Assembly: GCA_020636915.1 (NCBI GenBank)
Contig: JACJWV010000019.1
Location: 1-64,000, forward strand
Origin: Nocardioides sp.
GTDB taxonomy: Bacteria; Actinomycetota; Actinomycetes; Propionibacteriales; Nocardioidaceae
Direction of reading: 5' to 3'
DNA: 64,000 nucleotides
The notes under the pieces were generated by a model, which made no database searches, was not told where the DNA came from, and saw only the letters and a program-made list of their open reading frames with translations. Both the position numbers and the translations under genes were made by a program. Below are positions 25,614 through 34,132 of the stretch, in pieces (the stretch's first letter is position 1; the number at the start of each line of letters is the position of its first letter).

Positions 25614-25642
25614 GCGAGGGTTCCGCTCAGCGGAACCCTCGC
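25614..25642. promoter_or_regulatory. 29-bp palindrome between divergent genes
   Basis: 14-bp arms (25614-25627 and 25629-25642) are perfect complements around one base, with core TTCCGCTCAGCGGAA. It sits between the MFS transporter and a divergent secreted-protein gene, so it is likely an operator for one or both. The regulator is not in the window neighbourhood. Confidence 0.55.
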
Positions 25643-25757
25643 CACCTGGCCCGCCCGGTGCGGGACGTTCGGCTCTGTCCGGCCCCCGGGGCGCGGCGTA
25701 GGCCGAGAGGTGAGGCGGTACCCGCCGGCGATGCCGCCCGGAGCGAGGGAGGTAGCC

Positions 25758-26207
25758 ATGAGGCGCGGTACCCGGGTCCTGGGTGTCGTGGCGGTGGTCG
25801 TCGCGGCCCTCGCGTTGTCCTTCGTCCCGGCGACCGCAGTCGCACCGGTCGCGGGCGCGACGTACCGGGGTCAGATCCTGCACGCGCCGGACGGCGAGAA
25901 CGCCGTGGCGTTCACCGTCTCGAAGGGCGGCGCCTGGGTGACGCACCTGCGCGTCGGCCCTGCTCCGATGACGCTCAGCTGCGGCTCTGGGGGTGAACCT
26001 CCGCCCCAGTCGTCGTCGGCTGCCCGCATCAGGAACGGCAGGTTCACGGCGCACGTCGTCTACAGCGACGGACAAGACGTCGTCGCCCGGTCGACGGTCA
26101 CGGGAACCTTCCTGCGCCAGGGCAAGGAGAAGGGTGTGGTGAGCTCGCACATCGTGGGCCACCCGGAGTGCGACTTCTCGCGGCCCTACACGACCCACGC
26201 GCAGTAG
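25758..26207 (+). CDS. Secreted protein of unknown function
   Basis: 149 aa. An N-terminal signal peptide (MRRGTRVLGVVAVVVAALAL, then SFVPATAVA) is followed by about 115 residues rich in beta-strand pattern. One cysteine near the middle (LSCGSGG) and one near the end (HPECDFS) could form a disulfide. The ATG has GAGGGAGG six bases upstream. I do not recognise the mature domain. Confidence 0.65.
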   Translation: MRRGTRVLGVVAVVVAALALSFVPATAVAPVAGATYRGQILHAPDGENAVAFTVSKGGAWVTHLRVGPAPMTLSCGSGGEPPPQSSSAARIRNGRFTAHVVYSDGQDVVARSTVTGTFLRQGKEKGVVSSHIVGHPECDFSRPYTTHAQ

Positions 26208-26216
26208 CGGTGCGCC

Positions 26217-26480
26217 TCACGACGCCGTCGGCGCGAGCTTGCGGCGCAGGGTCAGGGTGGCCCGGCTGTGGAGCTGGCTGACCCGGGACTCGGTGACGCC
26301 CAGGACCTGCCCGATCTCGGCGAGCGTCAGCCGCTCCCAGTAGTAGAGCGCGACCACGACCTGGTCGCGCTCGGCGAGCTCGCGCACCGCGGCCAGGAAA
26401 CCGGGAGGCAGGTCGTCGTCCGCCCCCGGGCTGTTGGCAGCGATTTCGCAGAACTGGTCCAGACGTCGGGCGTCCGGATT
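26217..26480 (-). pseudogene. C-terminal remnant of a WhiG/FliA-type sigma factor (region 4)
   Basis: The minus frame ending in TGA at 26219-26217 reads VRELAERDQVVVALYYWERL, then TLAEIGQVLGVTESRVSQLH, which is sigma-70 region 4 with the helix-turn-helix of the FliA/WhiG group (GVTESRVSQLHSRA). Only about 88 codons can be recovered. No start codon lies in frame before the divergent dehydrogenase gene, and regions 2 and 3 are missing. It looks like the tail of a truncated gene. A standalone region-4 protein starting at a rare codon cannot be excluded. Confidence 0.65.
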
Positions 26481-26512
26481 CCGCCGGATGCGCGCGTGCG
26501 AGGATCCGGGCC

Positions 26513-28174
26513 GTGGACACCGATGTGATCGTCGTGGGTGCCGGCCTGGCCGGCCTCGCCGCTGCGGCCGAGGTGGCCGACGCCGGCAAGCGGGTCGTGC
26601 TGCTCGACCAGGAGCCCGAGCAGTCGCTCGGCGGCCAGGCGTTCTGGAGCCTCGGCGGGCTGTTCCTCGTCGACAGCCCCGAGCAGCGCCGGATGGGCAT
26701 CAAGGACTCCCGTGACCTCGCCATGCAGGACTGGCTCGGCAGCGCGCAGTTCGACCGCGACGAGGACCGCTGGCCGCGGCGGTGGGCCGAGGCGTACGTC
26801 GACTTCGCCGCGGGCGAGAAGCGGTCCTGGCTGCGCCAGATGGGACACCGCATCTTCCCCGTCGTCGGCTGGGCCGAGCGCGGCGACGGCCGCGCTGACG
26901 GGCACGGCAACTCGGTGCCGCGCTTCCACCTCACCTGGGGCACCGGGCCTGGGGTCGTCGCACCCTTCGAGCGCCGGGTCCGGGAGCACGCGTCCGCCGG
27001 GCGCCTGCAGCTCGCCTTCCGGCACCGCGTGGACGACCTGCTCGTCGAGGGCGGCGCGGTGGTCGGCGTACGCGGTGCGGTGCTCGAGCCGAGCTCGGTC
27101 GCGCGGGGCCGGGCCAGCAGCCGGGTCGCCGTCGGCGACTTCGAGCTGCGCGCGCAGGCGGTCATCGTCACCAGCGGCGGCATCGGCGGCAACCACGACC
27201 TGGTGCGCAAGACCTGGCCGAAGCGTCTCGGCACGCCGCCGCGCTCGATGGTCGCGGGCGTGCCCGCGCACGTCGACGGCCGGATGCTCGGCATCACCGA
27301 GGCCGCCGGCGTCCGGGTGATCAACCCCGACCGGATGTGGCACTACGTCGAGGGCCTGCGCAACTGGAACCCGATCTGGGAGAACCACGGGATCCGGATC
27401 CTGCCGGGCCCGTCCTCGCTCTGGCTCGACGCGACGGGGGAGCGGCTGCCCGCGCCGTACTTCCCGGGCTTCGACACCCTCGGCACGCTCAAGCACCTGC
27501 GGCGCACCGGCTACGACTACTCGTGGTTCGTGCTGACGCAGAAGATCATCGAGAAGGAGTTCGCGCTCTCCGGGTCGGAGCAGAACCCCGATCTGACCAA
27601 CAAGGACGTCCGGCTCCTCCTCTCCCGCGTGAAGCCGGGGGCGCCGGGCCCGATCGAGGCGTTCAAGCAGCACGGCGAGGACTTCGTCGTCGCCGACACG
27701 CTGACCGAGCTGGTGCGCGGCATGAACCGGATCGGCGACCCCGCGCCGGACGGCCGTGGGCTGATCGTCGAGGCGGAGCTGCGCGACCTGATCGAGCAGC
27801 GCGACCGGGAGATCGACAACGCCTACAGCAAGGACGCGCAGGTCACCGCGATCCGCGGCGCCCGCAGCTACCGCGGCGACAAGCTGATCCGGGTCGCCAC
27901 GCCGCACAAGCTGCTCGACCCCAAGGCCGGCCCGCTCATCGCCGTACGCCTGCACGTGCTGACCCGCAAGACCCTCGGCGGCCTCGAGACCGACCTCCAG
28001 GGCCGGTGCCTCACCCACGCCGGCAGCCCGCTGCCCGGCCTCTACGCCGCCGGCGAGGTCAACGGATTCGGGGGCGGCGGGATGATGGGCTACAACGCGC
28101 TCGAGGGCACCTTCCTCGGCGGCTGCCTCTTCTCCGGCCGCACCGCCGGCCGCGCCGCTGCCGCCGCCGTCTGA
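26513..28174 (+). CDS. FAD-binding dehydrogenase (fumarate reductase/3-ketosteroid dehydrogenase-like flavoprotein)
   Basis: 553 aa. The dinucleotide-binding start is DVIVVGAGLAGLAAAAEVAD, with LLDQEPEQSLGGQAFWS just after. The C-terminal FAD-contact region is LPGLYAAGEVNGFGGGGMMG followed by NALEGTFLGGCLFSGRTAG. This is the layout of the FAD-binding-2 superfamily, in particular proteins annotated simply as FAD-binding dehydrogenases that resemble 3-ketosteroid delta-1-dehydrogenases. The substrate cannot be read from sequence. The GTG start lies seven bases after GAGGAT with no Shine-Dalgarno. Confidence 0.82.
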   Translation: MDTDVIVVGAGLAGLAAAAEVADAGKRVVLLDQEPEQSLGGQAFWSLGGLFLVDSPEQRRMGIKDSRDLAMQDWLGSAQFDRDEDRWPRRWAEAYVDFAAGEKRSWLRQMGHRIFPVVGWAERGDGRADGHGNSVPRFHLTWGTGPGVVAPFERRVREHASAGRLQLAFRHRVDDLLVEGGAVVGVRGAVLEPSSVARGRASSRVAVGDFELRAQAVIVTSGGIGGNHDLVRKTWPKRLGTPPRSMVAGVPAHVDGRMLGITEAAGVRVINPDRMWHYVEGLRNWNPIWENHGIRILPGPSSLWLDATGERLPAPYFPGFDTLGTLKHLRRTGYDYSWFVLTQKIIEKEFALSGSEQNPDLTNKDVRLLLSRVKPGAPGPIEAFKQHGEDFVVADTLTELVRGMNRIGDPAPDGRGLIVEAELRDLIEQRDREIDNAYSKDAQVTAIRGARSYRGDKLIRVATPHKLLDPKAGPLIAVRLHVLTRKTLGGLETDLQGRCLTHAGSPLPGLYAAGEVNGFGGGGMMGYNALEGTFLGGCLFSGRTAGRAAAAAV

Positions 28175-28256
28175 GGGTCTCGATACGACGGCTACTCGAC
28201 CAACGAGAAGGATCTCGGTGGTCGAGTAGCGAGCGCCAGCGAGCGTATCGAGACCC
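28175..28256. repeat. Composite inverted repeat, REP-like, with GGTGGTCGAG core
   Basis: The outer 13-bp arms GGGTCTCGATACG and CGTATCGAGACCC enclose inner arms GCTACTCGACCA and TGGTCGAGTAGC. It separates the dehydrogenase from the convergent SMR gene and may act as terminator. The motif GGTGGTCGAG...TCGAGACC also occurs at 45812, 49921, 50930 and, inverted, 58294. Confidence 0.75.
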
Positions 28257-28258
28257 CG

Positions 28259-28585
28259 TCAGTGCGAAGCACCGGCGAGGTTCAGCCCGATGACGCCGAC
28301 GACGATCATCGCCAGCGAGAGCACCTTGGCCCACCCGAGCTGCTCGCCGAGGAACAGGTAGCCGACGACCGCGACGAGCGCGGTGCCGACGCCGGACCAG
28401 ATCGCGTAGGCCACCGACACCGGCATGGTGCGCACCACGACGGTGAGCAGCCAGATCGCGACGGCGTACCCCACGAGCACGACGCCGCTCCACAGCGGTT
28501 GCGTGAAGCCGTCGGCCCGCGGCAGCAGCGCGGTCGCCACCACCTCGACGGCGATGGCGACGATCAGCAGCACTCCGGCGAGCAC
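28259..28585 (-). CDS. Small multidrug resistance (SMR) family transporter
   Basis: 108 aa, the usual SMR length, with four membrane helices. The essential glutamate is at position 14 (IAVEVVATALL), and helix 3 has YAIWSGVGTALV, typical of EmrE/SugE/Gdx proteins. Members export quaternary ammonium compounds or guanidinium by proton antiport. Two TetR-type operators lie directly upstream, and a divergent TetR gene is 56 bases away. Confidence 0.93.
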   Translation of the reverse strand: MLAGVLLIVAIAVEVVATALLPRADGFTQPLWSGVVLVGYAVAIWLLTVVVRTMPVSVAYAIWSGVGTALVAVVGYLFLGEQLGWAKVLSLAMIVVGVIGLNLAGASH

Positions 28586-28600
28586 GGTCGTTCTCCTTCT

Positions 28601-28632
28601 GTAGCGGTCGCTACAACTGTAGCAGTCGCTAC
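28601..28632. promoter_or_regulatory. Two tandem TetR operators
   Basis: GTAGCGGTCGCTAC (28601-28614) and GTAGCAGTCGCTAC (28619-28632) are near-perfect dyads spaced 18 bases apart. They fill the gap between the SMR and TetR starts. The second overlaps the TACGCT -10 hexamer (28630-28635) of the TetR gene, so the regulator should repress itself and the transporter. Confidence 0.82.
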
Positions 28633-28641
28633 GCTGAGGTC

Positions 28642-29193
28642 GTGAGTCGTCGCGAGGTGCTGCTCGACTTGGTCACCGACCACGTGCTCGCGCACGGGCT
28701 GATCGGGTTGACGCTGCGTCCTCTCGCCGCGGCGGTCGGCACCAGCGACCGGATGCTCATCTACCACTTCGGCAGCCGTGACGCCCTGGTCTCCGCGGTC
28801 GTCGCCCGCGCCACCGACCGGGCGGTCGGTCGCATCGACGCGCTGCCCGCCGCACCCGGCGTCCGCGCCGCGGTCAACCGGCTCTGGGTCGAGTACGGCG
28901 AGCAGCCCCTCGACAGCTGCCTCGACGTCTACGTCCAGGCCGCTGCGACGGGCCTGTTCGGCAGCGAGCCCTACCTGAGCGAGGCGCGGGCGAGCAACGA
29001 GCGCTGGTCCGCGGCACTCACCGGCTACGTGGTGCGCTGCGGAGCGCCGGCGCACCGGGCGGCGCGTGTCGTCACGCTCGTCGACTCCTCGCTCTACGGC
29101 TTCCACCTCGACCTGGCGACCGACCGGCCCGAGGAGCTGGCGCGGGGGGTCGACGACCTGGCGCACGCGGCGGAGGCGCTCGCCGACGCCTGA
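28642..29193 (+). CDS. TetR-family transcriptional regulator
   Basis: 183 aa. The N-terminal HTH is recognisable (GLTLRPLAAAVGTSDRMLIY, then HFGSRDALVSAVV). The C-terminal ligand domain is helical and unassigned. The divergent layout with an SMR pump and the paired operators between them make it the local repressor. GTG 28642 lies six bases after TACGCT, consistent with a leaderless mRNA. Confidence 0.9.
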   Translation: MSRREVLLDLVTDHVLAHGLIGLTLRPLAAAVGTSDRMLIYHFGSRDALVSAVVARATDRAVGRIDALPAAPGVRAAVNRLWVEYGEQPLDSCLDVYVQAAATGLFGSEPYLSEARASNERWSAALTGYVVRCGAPAHRAARVVTLVDSSLYGFHLDLATDRPEELARGVDDLAHAAEALADA

Positions 29194-29363
29194 CGAGCAG
29201 ACCGGCCTGTCCGCATGGTGGTACTACGACCTTCGGGTCAGTGGCTGTCCGCTATCGGTTTCGACTAGGTTGTCTGGACCGGTCTAGGCCGGTGTCGGGG
29301 GGCGCACGGGGCACCCCCCTGCGCCCTCGGGAGGCTCCCAGGGCGCCATGGGAGAGGATCTAC

Positions 29364-32333
29364 ATGTATCGCAGTGGCATCAAGGCGGGTCTGTCGGCAG
29401 CAGCGGTCGCGACCCTGGCGGCGGCGGGGCTCCCGCTGCTCGCGTCGTCAGCATCGGCCAACCCACTCACCACCGGGCTCGACGCCGACAGCCTGACCTT
29501 CTACAGCCCGTACACCGGCGGGGTGTCCGCCGAGAACGACGGCACGAACTCGACCATCTCTCTGGTCGTCGGGGGCGGCAGCAACGTGACGTCGGTCCAG
29601 TTCCAGGCGAGCTTCGACGGCGCTGCTCCCGTCGACATCGGCAGCCCGGTCGCCCGCACCGTCGACGGGGTCTTCCAGCTCGACTGGACCCCCGCCTTCC
29701 CGGCCGGCACGGCCCAGGTGAGCTTCTCCGCCGTCCCGAACACCGGCCTCGCGCACACCGTGAGCACCGGCAACAAGGCGGTTCGCAGCGCCGCCGCCGG
29801 CGCCACCGTCGAGCTCGGCACCGAGGGCGACCGCGGCGTCTTCCAGAGCCCGTACGCCGCCGACTCCGGCGCCGACTGGGTCGGCCTCACCGGGACCACC
29901 TCGGACGCCGGCAACGTCGATCTGAGCACCCGCAGCGCCAACCCGGCCCAGCCGGCCGGCACCGCCACGACCGCGTCGACGGTCACGGCGCCCGCCACCC
30001 ACGGCCAGTTCGCCGGGATCGTCGACATCGACGGCTACGCGTACTCCGCCGGCGCCGAGTCGAACCAGATCGTCTTCGGTGCTGCGACGACCGGCGCCGG
30101 TGCGACCGACGACGCCGAGGCGTCCACGCTCTACCTGCAGACCATCACGAGCGTCACCGCCACCGCCTCGCGCACCAACGTGCCGACCGGCGGCACCGCC
30201 GACGTGACCGTGACCGTCAAGGACCAGCGCGGCAACCCGGTTGCGAAGACGCTCGTCGACTACAACACCCCCGACGGGCCCGACGCCGGCACCGAGCCCG
30301 ACGACTCGGCCGCCGCCGCGGTGCGCACGAACGCCAAGGGTGTCGCGACCTTCCCGGGCCTCGGCAAGGGCAGCTACACCTTCTACGCCAACACCACCGC
30401 TGACGTGGCCACCCAGGGCGCCGGCGACGTGGCCGCCAGCCCGGTCGCGATCACCGAGTACACCCCGGTGAACACCTCCCTCGTCGCATCGGCCGTCGAC
30501 GGCTACTCCGACTTCGACCTCGACGAGGTCACCGGGGCCGAGAACGGCGACGACTTCGTCGCGACGCTGAAGGACCAGAACGGCGAGCCCATCGCCGGCC
30601 AGCCCGTCGAGTACAGCTGGCACTTCGTCCCCAGCGGCGGCGGCGCTGCCACCGACACGGCGTTCGCGTCCGCCGGCAACACCAACGCCCAGGGTCAGGT
30701 GGCGATCCCGTTCCCGGCCGCCGGGACTGCCGGCACCTACACGCTGAACGTGCGTCGGCCCAACGTCAACGGCACCGGGCTGCTCAACGGCACCCCCGTG
30801 ACGGTGGACGTCGCGGAGTCCGAGATCACCTTCGAGGGCGGCAACGCGGTGAACGCGCCCGTCAACGGCTCGACGACGATCAAGGGCACCCTCGCCCTCG
30901 TCGACGGCTCCGGCACGCTCGGCGGCCGCACCGTGGTGCTCACCTACGCTCCGGGATCCGGTGACGCGTCGTTCGCGGCCACCCAGCCGAGCGGCACCAC
31001 CCGCAACAGCGCCACGCAGGCGACTGCGGTGACGGCTGCCGACGGCACGTTCTCGGTGACCCTGACCGACCCCACCGTGCCGCCGAACGTGACCCCGACC
31101 CCGGAGACCGGCACCCTCACGGCCGTGGCGACCGGCCTCAACACCGGTGACGTCACGCCCGGCCCGGCGGACGCGACCGACTCCATCACGGTGAGCTTCC
31201 AGCAGCCGGCGACGGTCGGCCGCATCGAGATCGGCACCCAGGTGCTGGCTCCGGCCGGCACCGACGTCACCAAGGCGGGCCCGGGCGTGCCTGTCGACCT
31301 CGACATCACCGTCTACGGCACCGACAGCGACGCCAACCCGGCCAACGACCCGAAGCTCGGGGACGTCCCGGTGGAGGTCACGGTGGACAAGGGCTTCCTG
31401 AGCCCGAACGCCGAGTCGACCACCGACCTCACGCTGGCCGCCGACCACGACGACGCCGGCGACCTCTGGGGCTACTTCCAGAACGACGGCGCCGACGAGA
31501 CCGTCGACACCGGCGACGCGGGCGCGGGTCTCGGCGCGGCCGGTGTGGTCGCCGCGATCGAGAAGGACGCCGGGTTCGACGACGACGGCCTCACGGACCT
31601 GACCGTCACGGTCAAGGCGGGCTCGGTCACCAAGACCGAGACGATCACCTACGACGTGCGGGCGTTGCTCAACGCGACCGACCCGTCCTTCGAGCGCGCC
31701 GCGGGCGAGCCCGCGGGCGATGTGACCGTGGGCGATGAGCTGGGCTTCCAGCTCTGGGTGCACGACCAGTTCGGCAACCTGGCCGGCGACGAGCTGGCCC
31801 GGGTCTCGGACGACTCGCCGGTCGCCGACTTCGACACCGACGAGGCCGCCGACACGACGCTCACGGACTTCACCAACTCGGGCCCGGGTGTCACGGCGTT
31901 CTCGGACGCGCCGACGACGCAGACCCTGACCGCGACGATGACGCCCGGTGCGGTCACCGTCGACGGCACCGGTGACCCGGTCGTCGACAACGGCAAGACG
32001 GTGGCGGTCGACTCCGACCCGATCACCTGGGTCGAGGCGCCGGCCACGCCGGTCGCCATCGACGCCCGGCTGACCGGCTCCAACAAGGCCAACGGCAAGG
32101 ACAAGGTCACCGTCAAGGCTCCGGCCGCGGCCGAGGGCGCGGTCGTCAAGCTGTTCAAGGTGAAGCCGAACGGCAAGCGGATCCTGGTGAAGCAGGGCAC
32201 CCTCGACGCCGGTGGCAAGGTCACCTGGACGGTCAAGGACCAGAACGACAAGGCCACGACCAAGTACGTCGCGAAGGTGGCGAAGACGGACCTGACCAAG
32301 TCCGACACCACCAACTCGATCCGGGTCAAGTGA
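29364..32333 (+). CDS. Large secreted surface protein with Ig-like (Big-1-type) repeats
   Basis: 989 aa. The signal peptide is about residues 1-32 (AGLSAAAVATLAAAGLPLLA, ending SASA). The mature protein has successive Ig-like domains with DxxGNP elements such as VTVKDQRGNPVAKTLVDY and ATLKDQNGEPIAGQPVEY, which are invasin/Big-1-like. A C-terminal lysine-rich domain (about 900-989, SNKANGKDKVTVKAPAAAEG) is shared with the larger paralogue at 36779. There is no LPXTG or membrane anchor. GGAGAGGA lies five bases before ATG 29364, and TAGGTT (29267-29272) may be its -10, giving a leader of about 85 bases. Both long proteins share a DQFGN...VSDDSPVADF block. A cell-surface or adhesive role is inference. 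Confidence 0.85.
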   Translation: MYRSGIKAGLSAAAVATLAAAGLPLLASSASANPLTTGLDADSLTFYSPYTGGVSAENDGTNSTISLVVGGGSNVTSVQFQASFDGAAPVDIGSPVARTVDGVFQLDWTPAFPAGTAQVSFSAVPNTGLAHTVSTGNKAVRSAAAGATVELGTEGDRGVFQSPYAADSGADWVGLTGTTSDAGNVDLSTRSANPAQPAGTATTASTVTAPATHGQFAGIVDIDGYAYSAGAESNQIVFGAATTGAGATDDAEASTLYLQTITSVTATASRTNVPTGGTADVTVTVKDQRGNPVAKTLVDYNTPDGPDAGTEPDDSAAAAVRTNAKGVATFPGLGKGSYTFYANTTADVATQGAGDVAASPVAITEYTPVNTSLVASAVDGYSDFDLDEVTGAENGDDFVATLKDQNGEPIAGQPVEYSWHFVPSGGGAATDTAFASAGNTNAQGQVAIPFPAAGTAGTYTLNVRRPNVNGTGLLNGTPVTVDVAESEITFEGGNAVNAPVNGSTTIKGTLALVDGSGTLGGRTVVLTYAPGSGDASFAATQPSGTTRNSATQATAVTAADGTFSVTLTDPTVPPNVTPTPETGTLTAVATGLNTGDVTPGPADATDSITVSFQQPATVGRIEIGTQVLAPAGTDVTKAGPGVPVDLDITVYGTDSDANPANDPKLGDVPVEVTVDKGFLSPNAESTTDLTLAADHDDAGDLWGYFQNDGADETVDTGDAGAGLGAAGVVAAIEKDAGFDDDGLTDLTVTVKAGSVTKTETITYDVRALLNATDPSFERAAGEPAGDVTVGDELGFQLWVHDQFGNLAGDELARVSDDSPVADFDTDEAADTTLTDFTNSGPGVTAFSDAPTTQTLTATMTPGAVTVDGTGDPVVDNGKTVAVDSDPITWVEAPATPVAIDARLTGSNKANGKDKVTVKAPAAAEGAVVKLFKVKPNGKRILVKQGTLDAGGKVTWTVKDQNDKATTKYVAKVAKTDLTKSDTTNSIRVK

Positions 32334-32372
32334 CCGTCTAGATCGCAGAACCGCCTCCTCGGAGGCTGCAAC

Positions 32373-32418
32373 GCGCCACGGCCCCCCGCTCCTCGCGGAG
32401 CGGGGGGCCGTGTGGCGC
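32373..32418 (+). terminator. Strong hairpin terminator after the Ig-like protein gene
   Basis: Arms of about 19 bp (GCGCCACGGCCCCCCGCTC with its complement, one bulged base) surround CTCGCG. It lies 40 bases after the stop. GC-rich and without a clear U-tract. Confidence 0.75.
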
Positions 32419-32479
32419 CTGGGGCCCGTGGTGCGACCCGGTCTCAGCATGCTGATCGCCGCATGTTTGACTTTCGCGC

Positions 32480-33013
32480 ATGACTTCACCACGACTTGCC
32501 CTCGCGATGACCGCCCTCCTCGCCGCGACCGCACTGTCCGGGTGCAGCGGCTCCGACGACAGCGACAAGTCCCCTGCCGACGCGAAGTCCGGGAAGCCGA
32601 CGGCCTCGAAGTCGTCAGCACCACTGGGCGACGTGGAGAAGCCGTGCAAGGCGACCATCCAGGCCGACCCGGTGACGGGGGAGTGGAAGGACGCCCAGGT
32701 GCGTCTCAGTGAGGACCACGCCGTCTACACGGCGACGGCCGGCGACACGCGCCTGGCGGTCTACTCGGCGTACGGCGACTCCACTGCGTCGGTGAACCTG
32801 TACGTCAAGAACGGTCAGTACTCCACACCCGTCGGCAGCGACGACGGCCTCGACGTGGACGGCAAGGGTCGGTCGGCGACGGTCGATGCAGACCTCGATG
32901 ACGTCAAGGGCGGCGACTCCGTGCACGTCTCGGCCACCTTCTCCTGCGGCAAGGGCGGCAAGGGCGGCAAGGGCGGCAAGGGCGGCAAGGGCGGCAAGGG
33001 CGGCAAGGGCTAG
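32480..33013 (+). CDS. Lipoprotein with C-terminal Gly-Lys-Gly repeats
   Basis: 177 aa. The lipobox LSGC (cysteine 21) follows a short signal peptide, so the protein should be lipid-anchored outside the membrane. A Ser/Lys/Asp-rich linker (to about residue 50) leads to a domain of about 105 residues with two cysteines (KPCKAT and TFSCGKG). The last 21 residues are seven copies of GKG encoded by a 9-bp tandem repeat. The mature domain is not recognised. The tail is strongly basic and could bind the polyanionic cell wall; that is inference. Confidence 0.75.
   Translation: MTSPRLALAMTALLAATALSGCSGSDDSDKSPADAKSGKPTASKSSAPLGDVEKPCKATIQADPVTGEWKDAQVRLSEDHAVYTATAGDTRLAVYSAYGDSTASVNLYVKNGQYSTPVGSDDGLDVDGKGRSATVDADLDDVKGGDSVHVSATFSCGKGGKGGKGGKGGKGGKGGKG
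32949..33010 (+). repeat. 9-bp tandem repeat (GGCAAGGGC) in the lipoprotein gene
   Basis: Seven uninterrupted, identical units end at the stop codon. Because each unit is a multiple of three, slippage would change the tail length without shifting the frame. Confidence 0.9.
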
Positions 33014-33133
33014 ACGGTAGGGAGTGACCGCTTCGGTTGCTGAGGGTTGCGGGCGGGGCCCGCTCGCAGGTGGTCGTGGGTTGTCGAGGAGGGCTGGCCT
33101 GCTCGGCCTAGCCAACAGTCGGGGGAGGCCCCG

Positions 33134-33626
33134 GTGGTCACCGCGGGTACGAGCGTTGGGCTCGACGTGCACGCACGATCGGTCGCGGCAGCAGCGATCG
33201 ATGGCGTCACGGGCGAGCTGATCCAAGCGGAGTCGACCCCTTCGTACGAGCACATCAGGTCCTGGATCCAAGACCTGCCGGGTCCGGTAGCGGTGGCCTG
33301 CGAGGCCGGTCCCACCGGGTTCGGGTTTGCACCGACACCTGAGCGCGGCGGGGGTCCGGTGTCTGGTCGCGGCGCCGTCGAAGTTGCAGAAGCCCTCGGG
33401 CGATCGGGTGAAGACCGACGCGAAGGACGCGGTCCATTTGGTCCGCCTGTTGCGACTCGACGAGATCACCGCGGTCGCGATCCCCTCGGCGGACCAGGAA
33501 GCGGATCGCGATCTTGTCCGGGCCAGGGTGGACTGCCGAGGCGACCTGATGCGGGCCGCTTGCCGCCCGTCCGCGCTGGGCCGCCCGCTACGGCGCAAAC
33601 GAAAGCCTGCCGACCACGGCGCCTGA
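33134..33626 (+). pseudogene. IS110-family transposase remnant
   Basis: From GTG 33134 the first frame has the IS110 start TSVGLDVHARSVAAAAIDG with the first catalytic Asp. At about 33325 an extra T shifts the frame. The continuation LHRHLSAAGVRCLVAAPSKL, then DRVKTDAKDAVHLVRLLRLD carries the DAKDA motif and ends at 33626 in degraded sequence. The C-terminal transposase_20 domain is absent. No clear element ends are visible, which is usual for IS110. Confidence 0.85.
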
Positions 33627-33755
33627 TCAGCCTCCGACTTCGGCGGCCCGAGCCGGACCATCGATCCTCGCTTCGTCGCAAGACCAGCCGAGGTCATCCC
33701 ACACGCTCGGTCGATGCCACACGCCCACCATCGCTCTCGACTGCCGGCGCGAAAG

Positions 33756-34109
33756 CTAGACGAAGGCGACTGCCAGCACGGCCGCGCCGACGACGACCGC
33801 GATCGTCAGCAGGTAGCCCAGCCTGAAGTGCGGTAACGGCTGGTGCGTCCGCATCGCCCGCTCGACCCGAGCCCACCGGACGAGTGCCATCACGGTCACC
33901 AGCCCGCCGAACACCACCAGCAGCACGGCCAGCGTGCTGCGGACCCACTCGGTGTCCGGGAGGCCGAGCGCGTGCAGCGCGACACCGCCCGCGAGCATCG
34001 CCAGGGCGGTGCGCACCCAGGCGAGGAAGGTGCGCTCGTTGGCCAGGGAGTATCGGGGGTCGGGCTCCTCGCCCTCGCCGTACACCCACCGCGGGTGGCG
34101 TTCGGTCAT
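33756..34109 (-). CDS. YidH-family (DUF202) membrane protein
   Basis: 117 aa from ATG 34109. The DUF202 signature is clear: DPRYSLANERTFLAWVRTAL, followed by three membrane helices. The function of the family is unknown. ATG 34109 was preferred over GTG 34118 because it lies seven bases after TAGAGT on the minus strand. That hexamer overlaps the promoter of the divergent thioesterase gene. Confidence 0.85.
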   Translation of the reverse strand: MTERHPRWVYGEGEEPDPRYSLANERTFLAWVRTALAMLAGGVALHALGLPDTEWVRSTLAVLLVVFGGLVTVMALVRWARVERAMRTHQPLPHFRLGYLLTIAVVVGAAVLAVAFV

Positions 34110-34116
34110 GCCGGTC

Positions 34117-34126
34117 ACTCTAGGGT
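34117..34126. promoter_or_regulatory. Overlapping divergent -10 hexamers
   Basis: ACTCTAGGGT contains TAGGGT for the plus gene (start 34133) and, on the other strand, TAGAGT for the minus gene (start 34109). They share the two central bases TA. The two start codons are 24 bases apart. Confidence 0.65.
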
Positions 34127-34132
34127 CGGAGC

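Noticed and set aside
29448..32624. 1,058-codon minus-strand frame opposite the Ig-like protein
   Set aside because: Antisense shadow rich in Arg/Gly/Val, with no recognisable domain.
32949..33010. CRISPR array
   Set aside because: The repeats are contiguous 9-mers without spacers and are coding. No other spaced repeats or cas genes occur in the window.
33014..33755. Functional insertion sequence
   Set aside because: The IS110 transposase is frameshifted and lacks its C-terminal domain.
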